From: CAG-390 sp045544735
GTDB lineage: Bacteria; Bacillota; Clostridia; Oscillospirales; CAG-272
Length of the DNA: 34,285 bases
Direction of reading: 5' to 3'
Assembly: GCA_045544735.1 (NCBI GenBank)
Contig: JAZPZM010000022.1
Span: forward strand, 1-34,285
The number at the start of each line of letters is the position of its first letter. Position 1 is the first letter of the stretch. The notes below the pieces were generated by a model, which did not search any database, had not been told where the DNA came from, and saw only the letters and a program-made list of their open reading frames with translations. Positions 1 through 7,365 of the stretch are shown here, in pieces. Made by a program: the position numbers and the translations under genes.

Positions 1-76
1 GATCCATTAGCTGAGAGGGTAAAGCCTTTGACTTTAAATCAAGGTGCCCGGAGTTCGAGTCCCGGATGGATCACCA
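1..76 (+). tRNA. tRNA-like gene, anticodon UUA (ochre suppressor type), possibly degenerate
   Basis: The sequence folds as a cloverleaf. A 7-bp acceptor stem joins bases 1-7 to 66-72, followed by A73 and an encoded CCA. The D-arm has GCT/AGC pairs with GG at 18-19. A 5-bp anticodon stem (27-31/39-43) closes the 7-nt loop CTTTAAA, so bases 34-36 are TTA. That anticodon reads the UAA stop codon. The loop differs by one base from the tRNA-Lys loop CTTTTAA, and the flanking GAC/ATC bases are lysine-like. Two oddities weaken it: a G13/A22 mismatch, and an extra A at 52 that interrupts the T-stem (CCGG-A-G against CCCGG). The variable loop is short, so it is not a leucine tRNA. Most genes here end in TAA, so an efficient suppressor would be harmful. 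It may be a pseudogene, a weak suppressor or a sequence error. Confidence 0.75.
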
Positions 77-111
77 AAAATCCCCATCCTCAATAGAGGA
101 TGGGGATTTTT
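76..111 (+). terminator. Rho-independent terminator of the tRNA-like gene
   Basis: A 16-bp perfect stem (76-91 with 96-111) with loop AATA, A-rich on the left and ending in TTTTT. It begins right at the tRNA CCA end. Confidence 0.9.
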
Positions 112-122
112 GATGATCCATC

Positions 123-262
123 GAAAACGCTCCGCGTTTTCAGTGATATTCGCCCTTCGGGCGAGTGATATTGCGCCTGCGGCGCAGTGATATATTTCGC
201 TTCGCGAAATGTGAAATATTTTGCTTAGCAAAATGTGAAGGTGTCTTTTTGCCAAAGGCAAA
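123..262. repeat. Array of six short hairpins with GTGATAT spacers
   Basis: Six palindromes with 3-nt loops follow each other at 123-141, 150-164, 172-186, 194-210, 218-234 and 248-262. Stems are 6-8 bp and all differ in sequence. They are separated by a near-constant spacer: GTGATAT after units 1, 2 and 3, GTGAAATAT after unit 4, and a diverged GTGAAGGTGTC after unit 5. The stems vary while the spacer is kept, the reverse of CRISPR or simple tandem repeats. No coding sense is visible. The last unit overlaps the possible -35 of the next gene. Confidence 0.75.
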
Positions 263-276
263 TAGCATTTTATAAA
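249..276 (+). promoter_or_regulatory. Possible sigma-A promoter for the acyltransferase-like gene
   Basis: TTGCCA (249-254), 16-nt spacer, TATAAA (271-276). The -35 lies inside the last hairpin of the repeat array. AT-richness makes this a weak call. Confidence 0.35.
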
Positions 277-333
277 ATAGTATAAAATAGAATTGAGCTT
301 TATAAAAGCAAATCAAATTATTAAGGAGCGAAA

Positions 334-1182
334 ATGCTTTACGACGTAATGAATGCGGCGGGGTTTCCGCAGGAAGCCCAAGATTATTTTATATTAAAGG
401 ATCGAGAGCTGTTGCGTATGGAGCGCGCGGAGCAGAGGATAGCCGACGCGGTGGCGGCGGTATGCACGGACGGCGCGGAGTTTCTTCCGCTTCTTGAAGC
501 TCTCTCGGCGGATAGCGGCGTGCCGCGCTATGCCTCCGATATGATAGTGCTGCTCTACGCCGCCGAAAAGATGGCGGAGCGATACAAGGGAGCGGGTTTG
601 TCTGATGAAATATATCTTGACACGATATCCGATCTGCGCAACAAGCTTTACGAATGTAAAAAGCTCAAGGGCGAGTGGGGAACGTTCGTGGCGTGGTGGC
701 TTGTGGGATATTTCAGGCTCAAGCGCTTTGCCCTCGGCAGACTTCAATACGAAGTGGTTGAGCACGAGGGGAAGCCCGCGTTGAACTGCCACATACCGTC
801 CGGCTCGCCGCTGAATTTTGAGGCGGTTACGGCTTCGCTACGCAAGGCGTACGATTTTTATCCGCAGGTGCGGTTCGACGGCAAGATCACCGTCGTATGC
901 CACTCGTGGTTGCTTTACCCGCCGCACAGAGAACTGTTTTCGGACGGCGGCAACCTGCGCCGCTTCGTAGACCTTTTCACCATAACGGAAAGCACCCCTG
1001 ACCCGAAAAATCAATCCCTTTGGTTGATCTTTTATAAAAATTACAACTCCGTCAGACTTGACGAGCTTCCGACGGATACCACGCTCCAACGCGCGTTCGT
1101 TGAATATCTGCGCGCGGGCAACTCTATGGGCTACGGCAGGGGATATCTGATCTTCGACGGAGAAAAAGTAGTATCAAAATAA
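334..1182 (+). CDS. GNAT-fold acyltransferase-like protein (DUF5596/NAT_N-GNAT_C type)
   Basis: A 282-residue soluble protein with no signal peptide or membrane segment. It resembles the two-domain acyltransferase family formerly called DUF5596: a helical N-terminal domain (about 1-130) and a GNAT-like C-terminal domain (about 135-275). A conserved-looking GEWGTFVAWWLVGYFRL stretch sits between them, and the C-terminus has the GNAT-like GYGRGYLIF strand. The substrate is not known. AAGGAG at 323-328 fits the ATG at 334. It stands alone, convergent with the J-protein gene, and the two share a terminator hairpin. The family call is from recognition of the sequence pattern; the activity is inferred. 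Confidence 0.7.
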   Translation: MLYDVMNAAGFPQEAQDYFILKDRELLRMERAEQRIADAVAAVCTDGAEFLPLLEALSADSGVPRYASDMIVLLYAAEKMAERYKGAGLSDEIYLDTISDLRNKLYECKKLKGEWGTFVAWWLVGYFRLKRFALGRLQYEVVEHEGKPALNCHIPSGSPLNFEAVTASLRKAYDFYPQVRFDGKITVVCHSWLLYPPHRELFSDGGNLRRFVDLFTITESTPDPKNQSLWLIFYKNYNSVRLDELPTDTTLQRAFVEYLRAGNSMGYGRGYLIFDGEKVVSK

Positions 1183-1211
1183 AAAAGTGATGGTTTTTCC
1201 ATCACTTTTTT
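1181..1211. terminator. Bidirectional terminator
   Basis: AAAAAGTGATGG / CCATCACTTTTT around a TTTT loop, with A's on one side and T's on the other. It serves the plus-strand acyltransferase-like gene and the minus-strand J-protein gene, whose stop codons flank it. Confidence 0.85.
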
Positions 1212-1213
1212 AT

Positions 1214-1843
1214 TTAGCAGCACGGACCGGGGAGACCGCAGCAAAGGCTGTAAATGCAGCAGCAATCAAGGCAATTACTGTTGCACGCCGTCTGGTGCGT
1301 GCCGTACGCCCCCGTCGAGCCGTACGAGTTCATCTGCCTGCGGAGCTGCTCGCGTGCGTTTTGATATTCGGCGTTATAGGGGTCGCGCGACACCGCAACG
1401 TCAAAGCAACGTCCCGCATCCATATACTGTCCTCTGCGGACGAGTACGCAACCGCGCAGAAAATACCATTCGCCGCTACGCAGATTTTCATCCATATTCA
1501 AAAGTATATCGTCGGCGCGCGCAACGTCGCCCGCGTTGATAAGGCGGCGCACGGTGGCGAACTGCTCCGCGCCCGCGCCGCTGTACTCACTATGGCTGCT
1601 TCCATAATTATATGAGTACGAGCCGCCGTTGGAGGCTGACGAGCCGCCTGCGCGCATTTTTTGTATCTCCTCGTACGCGGCGTTGACCTCCTGCATCTTC
1701 TCGGTTGCGAGATCGGCAAGGTCGCTGTCGCGGTATCTGTCGGGGTGATATTTTCGCGCAAGCTCGCGGTAGGCTTTCTTTATCTCCTCGTCGCTTGCGG
1801 ACGGTGAAACTCCGAGGACGGAGTACGGGTCTTTATTTGACAT
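1214..1843 (-). CDS. J-domain protein with helical repeat and cysteine-rich tail
   Basis: A 209-residue protein. Residues 5-65 form a J domain with HPD at 33-35, the motif that stimulates DnaK ATPase. There is no Gly/Phe zinc-finger core, so it is not DnaJ itself but a type III co-chaperone. A Ser/Gly/Tyr-rich linker (about 65-92) is followed by a TPR-like helical stretch (about 92-172). The last 23 residues hold nine cysteines (CNSNCLDCCC...CC), possibly a metal-binding or acylated tail. The start is supported by GAGG upstream. It is the second gene after the DUF5685 gene and overlaps its end by 11 nt, so the pair is translationally coupled. The client is unknown. Confidence 0.85.
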   Translation of the reverse strand: MSNKDPYSVLGVSPSASDEEIKKAYRELARKYHPDRYRDSDLADLATEKMQEVNAAYEEIQKMRAGGSSASNGGSYSYNYGSSHSEYSGAGAEQFATVRRLINAGDVARADDILLNMDENLRSGEWYFLRGCVLVRRGQYMDAGRCFDVAVSRDPYNAEYQNAREQLRRQMNSYGSTGAYGTHQTACNSNCLDCCCIYSLCCGLPGPCC

Positions 1844-2759
1844 GGCTTTTTTCCTCGTTTTTTTCTATATTATCACGCCGCGGCTTTCTGTAGCTTCCGT
1901 CAAGGACGGCGGCGGTCACGCGCGGCAATCCCGCGCCGAGAATATTATTAAGTATTTCACGCGCATCGGGATTCGATGCTCCGTCGGCAAGGTCGAGCGC
2001 CGCAAGCGCTGCGCCCGATTCCGCGTCGAGCATACACGCGACGGTCTTTTTTTCCTCGTCGGAGAGCGTGTCGGATGAATATGCTATCAAAAAAGGATTG
2101 AATCTTCCGCGCTGTGCGTCCTTTTGCAAATCGTCAAGCGCGTCGATAAAGTATATCCAACGTCCGACGTGCATTCCGACGGCTTCTGCTATCAGCTTGC
2201 TTTGCCCCTCCAAGCCGTATGAGAGAATGATCGACAATACCTTGCCGAAAAGTGAGGCGAGAACGTCGAGGGAGAGCGTGTCGGGGGTGCTTTCGGCGGC
2301 GGCTTCCGCGCGATAAAGCTGTGTTAGTGCGTCGGCAACGGGTCTTGAAAGTTCGGGGTAGCGATTTCCGACCTTGCGTTTCCAGCCGTTTGATGCCAAA
2401 CGCCCCATGCGCGCGGCAAAACGGCGCATTCCGCGCTCGTCGGCGAGATCGTCGTCGAATTTCAGCGCAGTAAGAAGGGAAGTAGCGGCGGCGGCGTAGC
2501 GCGTTTGCTCACAGCTTTTCGCGCAGGTGCGCTTTGCAAGCGGGTTTGCCGCACATCTTTGGCGGCTGAACGCCACGGTGTCGTCCGTAAGCACGAGCCG
2601 CGTGAGCGCAAGAAATACCGCGTCGTAGGAGAGCGCGAGACGGGAGGCAGAGCCGCTTACCTCGCCGTGCGACTTGCAGATCCCGCAGTACACCGCGCGG
2701 TAATATTCATATTCCCCCACGCGAAGCGCGGGAACGTGCGGTCTGACGTATCCGAACAT
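1833..2759 (-). CDS. DUF5685 family protein
   Basis: 308 residues from the chosen ATG (protein begins MFGYVRPHVP). That start has GGAGG about 7 nt upstream. An in-frame ATG at 2783 has no ribosome site. The N-terminus MFGYVRP...LRVGEYEYYRAVYCGIC is the hallmark of DUF5685. A CGIC pair at 25-28 and a later Cys cluster (CAANPLAKRTCAKSC) could bind metal. The rest is helical with a DALDDLQKD acidic motif, reminiscent of all-alpha prenyltransferase-like folds, but that is only an impression. No function is established. Its coupling with a J-domain protein suggests the two act together. Confidence 0.8.
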   Translation of the reverse strand: MFGYVRPHVPALRVGEYEYYRAVYCGICKSHGEVSGSASRLALSYDAVFLALTRLVLTDDTVAFSRQRCAANPLAKRTCAKSCEQTRYAAAATSLLTALKFDDDLADERGMRRFAARMGRLASNGWKRKVGNRYPELSRPVADALTQLYRAEAAAESTPDTLSLDVLASLFGKVLSIILSYGLEGQSKLIAEAVGMHVGRWIYFIDALDDLQKDAQRGRFNPFLIAYSSDTLSDEEKKTVACMLDAESGAALAALDLADGASNPDAREILNNILGAGLPRVTAAVLDGSYRKPRRDNIEKNEEKSHVK

Positions 2760-2787
2760 AGCTGCCTCCAAAATTGCATTCATTTAT

Positions 2788-2816
2788 ATAATATATCATT
2801 TCTTGCCAAATTTCAA
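2788..2816 (-). promoter_or_regulatory. Sigma-A promoter for the DUF5685/J-protein operon
   Basis: On the minus strand, TTGAAA (2811-2816), 17-nt spacer, TATTAT (2788-2793), about 30 nt before the chosen start. Confidence 0.6.
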
Positions 2817-2929
2817 TACTAATTTGTAAATTCTTTGATTCTTGCGGCTGTGTACGGAATCTTCTGTAACATTCTTACATTTTTGAGAGCGTTTTATTTG
2901 TTAAGTTTCACAAAAAGTTTTTTTGCCTA

Positions 2930-2958
2930 TTGACAAATGTACGGCAATAATGTATAAT
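2930..2958 (+). promoter_or_regulatory. Consensus sigma-A promoter for the sugar-binding lipoprotein
   Basis: TTGACA (2930-2935), exactly 17 nt, TATAAT (2953-2958). This is a perfect consensus promoter with a leader of about 55 nt before the ATG. Confidence 0.9.
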
Positions 2959-3019
2959 TGACTTACCAATAAATGCCCTTGGGTGATTTATGCCCATGGC
3001 AAATTTTCAGGAGGAAAAA

Positions 3020-4528
3020 ATGAAAAACGCAACAAAGCTTATAAGCCTTGTATTGGCAGTTTTGATGATGGCTGTGGCGCTTGTTTCATGTGCTGACACC
3101 GGTGAAGGCAACAACACCACCGCCGGCGCTGTTACGACGAACCCCTCATCCAGTAACTCGGACGTAGTTCCCACCGTTCCGGATGGAGTCACCTACCCCG
3201 GTCAGACCATCAACGTAATTGCCAGCAACTACGACTGGTTTAAAGACGAGATCTACGTCGATCAGGAAACCGGAAGTGCAATTCCCGATGCTATCTGGAA
3301 GAGAAATGACCTTGTTAAGACGAAGCTCGGTATCGAGTTCGTTTACTCGGGTCAGGATTCCAGCAGCGGTCCCGGTGGAACGAACAAGGTAGTAAGTGAA
3401 ATCGAAAAGCAGTACGAGGGTGGTATGAACGACTACTCCGTAGCAGTAGGTAACTCCTACACCATGGCAAGCGACACCATGGATAACCATTTCGTTGACC
3501 TTACCGATATGGGCGCTTACTTTGATCTTGAGAAGCCTTACTGGTCTCAGGGTATGAACGATGCTCTCAGCATCGGTACCGCTCAGTACCTTGCTACCGG
3601 TCCTATGGTTCTTTCGTCCTACAGACTTATCTACGGTACTCTGTTTAACGAGACTATGTTCAACAACCACGAGGTTGCTCTTCCTTACGATAAGGTAGAT
3701 GCTAAGGAGTGGACCGTTGCTTATCAGAGAAGCATCGTAGAGACCTTCTGTGACGCAGAGGTTGATCAGGACCCCGCTGCGACCTACGGCTTTATTGTAA
3801 ACCACAATAACATCGGTTGCGACCCCTACCTCAGCGCACTCAAGGTTCCGCTCGTTGTAAAGGACGAGAACAATATGTTTAAGGTAGAGACCGATAGAGA
3901 CCGTACCGTTAGTGCTATCGGTGAGGTCTGCGACCTTATCTACAACACCAGAGGTACTTATCGCCTTTCCAGCTACGGCAACGACAGCGAGCAGGGTGAT
4001 CTTGCTAAGAAGTTCTCCGAGGGTACTGCTGCAATGGCACACCTTCGTCTGATGGAGCTTGAGGGCGAGTACATCTCTCAGATGGAAGACGTTTACGGCA
4101 TTCTTCCTATGCCTATGCTCAACTCCGATCAGGACGGTTACTACACCATGGCTCACGACCAGATCTCCGTTGTTGGCGTTCCCAACACCAGAAAGACCGA
4201 GGCTGAGCTTGAGATGATCGGTGCATTCCTTGATCTTATGGCATACTACTCCTACACCGAGGTAACTCCCGTTTACTACGATATGTGCCTTAAGGGTAGA
4301 TATTTCGAGAACCCCCGCGCTCTCGATATGCTCGATAAGCTCACCGAGGGTCTTTACATCGACCCCGCAGTTATCTACCACGAGATCCTTGGCGGACCTC
4401 TTGCAAGCTGGCGTGGATGGATCGGCAGCAACAAGACCAGCGTTGCTTCCTCTGTCACCATTCTTGGTAGAAACATGAACGCATACGTTAAGAAAGTTAA
4501 CAACGCTTACGAGCAGATCGCTAAGTAA
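3020..4528 (+). CDS. Lipoprotein extracellular solute-binding protein (sugar ABC type), unlinked to permeases
   Basis: 502 residues from the ATG at 3020, which follows CAGGAGG at the right distance. An upstream in-frame ATG at 2990 lacks one. Residues 1-23 are a lipoprotein signal with lipobox LVSC (Cys24), followed by a Thr/Ser-rich linker to about residue 50. The body (TINVIASNYDWF..., GIEFVY, ...) has the layout of large family-1 type carbohydrate-binding proteins of ABC importers. It sits on the outer face of the membrane. No permease or ATPase is adjacent; it is a single-gene unit with its own consensus promoter and terminator. Codons match rpsT (AAG, GGT, GCT, TAC, AAC), suggesting very high expression. 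It could serve the permeases at 19898-29733, but this is only a guess. The ligand is unknown. Confidence 0.85.
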   Translation: MKNATKLISLVLAVLMMAVALVSCADTGEGNNTTAGAVTTNPSSSNSDVVPTVPDGVTYPGQTINVIASNYDWFKDEIYVDQETGSAIPDAIWKRNDLVKTKLGIEFVYSGQDSSSGPGGTNKVVSEIEKQYEGGMNDYSVAVGNSYTMASDTMDNHFVDLTDMGAYFDLEKPYWSQGMNDALSIGTAQYLATGPMVLSSYRLIYGTLFNETMFNNHEVALPYDKVDAKEWTVAYQRSIVETFCDAEVDQDPAATYGFIVNHNNIGCDPYLSALKVPLVVKDENNMFKVETDRDRTVSAIGEVCDLIYNTRGTYRLSSYGNDSEQGDLAKKFSEGTAAMAHLRLMELEGEYISQMEDVYGILPMPMLNSDQDGYYTMAHDQISVVGVPNTRKTEAELEMIGAFLDLMAYYSYTEVTPVYYDMCLKGRYFENPRALDMLDKLTEGLYIDPAVIYHEILGGPLASWRGWIGSNKTSVASSVTILGRNMNAYVKKVNNAYEQIAK

Positions 4529-4541
4529 TCTTTAATAATTT

Positions 4542-4573
4542 AATGGACTGCGCTTTAGCGCAGTCCATTTTTC
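4542..4573 (+). terminator. Rho-independent terminator
   Basis: ATGGACTGCGC / GCGCAGTCCAT stem followed by TTTTT, 14 nt after the stop of the binding-protein gene. Confidence 0.9.
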
Positions 4574-4585
4574 TCTCTTTATGAC

Positions 4586-4614
4586 TTGACAAGGCTCGGA
4601 AAGTAATATATAAT
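4586..4614 (+). promoter_or_regulatory. Consensus sigma-A promoter for the HAD-glucokinase operon
   Basis: TTGACA (4586-4591), 17 nt, TATAAT (4609-4614). Confidence 0.9.
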
Positions 4615-4656
4615 GTAAATGATTATTGGCTTTTTGTCAGACTTGGAGGAAATGAA

Positions 4657-5367
4657 ATGATAAAGCTCGTGGCATTCGACCTCGACGGAACGCTTACTCA
4701 GCATAAAACGACCATTAGCGACGAAAATCGTGCCGTACTTGACCGCCTTGCCGAAAAATATACGCTTCTTATGGTTGGAGCGGGGCAATGTATGCGTATC
4801 TATAAGCAAATGCGCGAATATCCAATTGATATAATAGGAAACTACGGCTTGCAGTACGCGAGATACGATGAAAAGCTGGGAGCGCCCGTTGTCGAGCGTG
4901 ACCTTGTGCTTCCTTGCGATAGGAAGTCCGTAAGCGAAAGAGTAGAAATGCTCAGAAAAAAATACGGCTTTACCGAATACGCGGGCGAGAGCGTGGAGTT
5001 TCATCCGTCGGGTTGCGTGACCTTCCCCGTGCTTGGCACGGAGGCAAAAATAGAGGATAAGCTTGCGTTTGATCCCGACCGCTCAAAGCGCCGTAAGATA
5101 TACGACGAGGTGTGCGAGGTCTTTTCCGAGTACGTCGTGTTCGTCGGCGGCTCGTCCTCTTTCGATATGGCGCCCAAGCCCTACGATAAATACTACGCGC
5201 TGTCTAAATATTGCGAGGAGCGCGGTATAGCGCATAGCGAAGCGGTCTTCGTAGGTGACGATTACGGCAGGGGCGGCAATGACGAGTCGGTATTCGTTTC
5301 CGATTTCGGCTCGATTAAGGTTGATGATTACAGAAAGCTCGGAGAGTACGTCAAGGAGCTTCTTTAA
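4657..5367 (+). CDS. HAD-IIB phosphatase/mutase, eukaryotic phosphomannomutase-like
   Basis: A 236-residue cytoplasmic protein of the HAD superfamily. Motif I DLDGT is at 8-12 (Asp8 nucleophile, Asp10 acid/base). GDDYGRGGND at 200-209 corresponds to the GDxxxxGGND motif of eukaryotic-type phosphomannomutases. GGSSSFDMAPKPYDK at 164-178 matches the PMM substrate loop, and a basic stretch around 128-148 matches the PMM cap. It therefore probably acts on hexose phosphates, either as a mutase (mannose/glucose 1-P to 6-P) or as a phosphatase. GGAGG precedes the ATG. It lies 15 nt before the ROK kinase and is co-transcribed with it, consistent with a sugar-phosphate role. Mutase against phosphatase cannot be settled from sequence. 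Confidence 0.8.
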   Translation: MIKLVAFDLDGTLTQHKTTISDENRAVLDRLAEKYTLLMVGAGQCMRIYKQMREYPIDIIGNYGLQYARYDEKLGAPVVERDLVLPCDRKSVSERVEMLRKKYGFTEYAGESVEFHPSGCVTFPVLGTEAKIEDKLAFDPDRSKRRKIYDEVCEVFSEYVVFVGGSSSFDMAPKPYDKYYALSKYCEERGIAHSEAVFVGDDYGRGGNDESVFVSDFGSIKVDDYRKLGEYVKELL

Positions 5368-5382
5368 AAAGGAGATATAAAA

Positions 5383-6345
5383 ATGAAATACAGAATAGGT
5401 ATCGACCTTGGCGGAACTAATATCGCCGCAGGTCTTGTTGATGAAAACGCTGCAATAGTTAAAAAAGCAAGCACTCCTACGGGAGCTGAGCGCGCGCCCG
5501 AGGCTATCGTTGAGGATATGGCGGCGCTTTGCCACCGTCTTATTGCCGAGGCGGGCGTGTCTATTGAGGACGTTATCTTCGTTGGAATCGCAACGCCCGG
5601 AATTGCAGACCGCGACAACGGCGTGGTAGTTTACGCAAACAATCTGCCCTTCAGACATTTCCCCATAATCAAGCTGCTTTCCGAAAAATTCCCCGTTGCC
5701 AATATGGGAATTGAAAACGACGCTAATGCCGCCGCTTGGGGCGAGGCTGTAGCGGGAGCGGCAAAGGGCTCGCGAAATTCTATAATGATAACTCTCGGCA
5801 CGGGTGTCGGCGGCGGTATCGTTATTGATAACAAGGTGTATTCGGGCTTCAACTTCGCGGGTGCGGAGCTTGGACACATTGTAATTTCCGCAGGCGGCAA
5901 GCCTTGTTCTTGCGGCAGAAACGGTTGTTGGGAGGCGTACAGCTCCGCGACCGCGCTTATCCGAATGACCTCCGAAAAGCTTGACGAGTGCAAGGCGGCA
6001 GGCAGAGAGACCGCAATGACCGAGCTTGTTGCCAAGAAGGGCAAGATATCGGGCAGAACGGCATTTGACGCTATGCGTGCGGGCGACGCCGCCGCAAAGG
6101 AAGTCGTTGATTCCTACATCTACTATCTCGCTTGCGGTATCGCTAATATAGTAAATATCTTCCAGCCCGAAGTTCTCTCGATTGGCGGCGGAGTTTCCAA
6201 CGAAAAGGAGAATCTTCTCACTCCCCTCGTTCCCCTCGTAAGAGCACAGCAGTACGGCGGCGACCTCGTTCCGCTTACTGATATAAGAATCGCTCAACTC
6301 GGCAACGACGCCGGTATCATCGGAGCGGCGCTTCTTAATCATTAA
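5383..6345 (+). CDS. glcK: ROK family glucokinase
   Basis: A 320-residue sugar kinase of the ROK family. The phosphate loop DLGGTN is at 8-13. ENDANAAAWGE at 111-121 carries the catalytic Asp113. The second phosphate-binding loop GTGVGGG is at 139-145 and the ExGH sugar/zinc motif (AELGH) is at 161-165. The ROK zinc site CSCGRNGCWE (Cys175, Cys177, Cys182) is complete. There is no DNA-binding N-terminus, so it is a kinase rather than a ROK repressor. It phosphorylates glucose, or another hexose, at C6 with ATP. The RBS is AAGGAG. It is the second gene of a pair with the PMM-like HAD protein and ends at a shared terminator. The exact sugar is inferred from the family. Confidence 0.9.
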   Translation: MKYRIGIDLGGTNIAAGLVDENAAIVKKASTPTGAERAPEAIVEDMAALCHRLIAEAGVSIEDVIFVGIATPGIADRDNGVVVYANNLPFRHFPIIKLLSEKFPVANMGIENDANAAAWGEAVAGAAKGSRNSIMITLGTGVGGGIVIDNKVYSGFNFAGAELGHIVISAGGKPCSCGRNGCWEAYSSATALIRMTSEKLDECKAAGRETAMTELVAKKGKISGRTAFDAMRAGDAAAKEVVDSYIYYLACGIANIVNIFQPEVLSIGGGVSNEKENLLTPLVPLVRAQQYGGDLVPLTDIRIAQLGNDAGIIGAALLNH

Positions 6346-6349
6346 TAAC

Positions 6350-6386
6350 AAAAAGCTCTGTGGCAGAAACGCCACAGAGCTTTTGC
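6350..6386. terminator. Bidirectional terminator between glcK and coaW
   Basis: AAAAGCTCTGTGGC / GCCACAGAGCTTTT stem with a 6-nt loop. It lies between the convergent glcK and pantothenate kinase stop codons. Confidence 0.9.
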
Positions 6387-6388
6387 TT

Positions 6389-7246
6389 TTATTGCAGAGC
6401 CGAGCCGATAACAGGGCCGTACTGCGAAAGATTTGGAATTATAAAATTAACGCCGAAGCTGTTTTTCAGCGACTCAAAGACCTCGCGCACGGGTTGCATC
6501 GAGGTGAGATTTCCCGTAAGCACGATGTCGCGGATATTAAAGGAGCGTGCGGCGAATATCGCCATCATAGCGACGGTCTCCGTGACCATATTGACTATAC
6601 CGAGCGATATATCGTGGCGCGTGGCAAGGTCGCTGAGCTTGCCGAAGTTCGAAGCGGTAAGGTTTTCGTTTACGTCGGGGTAAATGCCCTTTTTAGAAAT
6701 ATCGCTGATGCGAAGGTCGACCTGCGAAAGATCGCCGCCCTCGCAAAGCTGTTCGATGTGGGAGATCGTGTCAACCCCGAGCATCTTTCTTGACAGACCG
6801 ATTATAGTACCGCCGCCAACTCCCGTGCCGCCGAGATATTCCGTGGTTATTCCCTCATCCGTGCATTTTGCGTGGATCAGCGCCGTGCCCGTCCCCATAC
6901 TGACGACGATGGCTTCCTTGAGCCCCGACAGATATATGCCGCCGATGCCGATGCTGTCGAACTCCGACACGCTGTGGCAGGGCAGGGAGTATATGGGTGA
7001 GGTCACGAAGGCGGAGCCTGCGCCCGTCATCATTATTCTGTCGATATCGTCAAGGGCAAGACCGTTTTCAAGTGTGAACCTTCCAAACGCTCCGTACACC
7101 GAGGTCACGGGATCGGTAGCTCGGACGAACATGGGGGCTATCAGCTTTCCGTCGGGGGCAAATCCGACGATCTTTGTGGTGCTTCCGCCTACGTCAATGC
7201 CGATAACGGTCTTTTTATTTTTAGGTTTTAATGTGAATTTTGCCAT
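6389..7246 (-). CDS. coaW: Type II pantothenate kinase
   Basis: A 285-residue member of the acetate/sugar kinase fold (Fumble/PanK-II family) that phosphorylates pantothenate, the first step of coenzyme A synthesis. The phosphate loop DVGGSTTK is at 18-25. SVSEFDSIGIGG around 92-103 carries the likely catalytic Glu95. SMGTGT at 116-121 and GGTGVGGGT at 139-147 form the adenosine/phosphate site. CGGAG-type Shine-Dalgarno sequence (on the minus strand) precedes the ATG. It is a single gene, divergent from the NagD-like gene, with promoters that overlap. Some clostridial members lie outside the characterised staphylococcal group, so activity is family-based. Confidence 0.88.
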   Translation of the reverse strand: MAKFTLKPKNKKTVIGIDVGGSTTKIVGFAPDGKLIAPMFVRATDPVTSVYGAFGRFTLENGLALDDIDRIMMTGAGSAFVTSPIYSLPCHSVSEFDSIGIGGIYLSGLKEAIVVSMGTGTALIHAKCTDEGITTEYLGGTGVGGGTIIGLSRKMLGVDTISHIEQLCEGGDLSQVDLRISDISKKGIYPDVNENLTASNFGKLSDLATRHDISLGIVNMVTETVAMMAIFAARSFNIRDIVLTGNLTSMQPVREVFESLKNSFGVNFIIPNLSQYGPVIGSALQ

Positions 7247-7288
7247 AATTATCTCCGATTTTTATCAAATTGGGAATTTCTTTAGTTA

Positions 7289-7317
7289 ATTATAACATTA
7301 TCTTGCAAAAAAATCAA
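7289..7317 (-). promoter_or_regulatory. Sigma-A promoter for coaW
   Basis: On the minus strand, TTGATT (7312-7317), 17 nt, TATAAT (7289-7294), with TG one base before the -10. It overlaps the divergent promoter at 7303-7331. Confidence 0.75.
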
Positions 7318-7331
7318 TATGGTGGTATAAT
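7303..7331 (+). promoter_or_regulatory. Sigma-A promoter for the NagD-like/rqcH operon
   Basis: TTGCAA (7303-7308), 17 nt, TATAAT (7326-7331). Its -35 lies inside the coaW promoter spacer. Confidence 0.75.
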
Positions 7332-7365
7332 ATTTGGTAAGATTATGCTTTGGGAGGTAATTGAT

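Noticed and set aside
34..261. Minus-strand reading frame across the tRNA and hairpin array
   Set aside because: It runs through a tRNA, a terminator and palindromic repeats, has no ribosome site, and is a typical spurious frame.
123..262. CRISPR array
   Set aside because: The constant part is only 7 nt and the variable parts are palindromes; no cas genes are near.
3146..4381. 411-codon minus-strand open frame
   Set aside because: It is antisense to a clear binding-protein gene and its openness follows from strong codon bias; the product has no recognisable domain.
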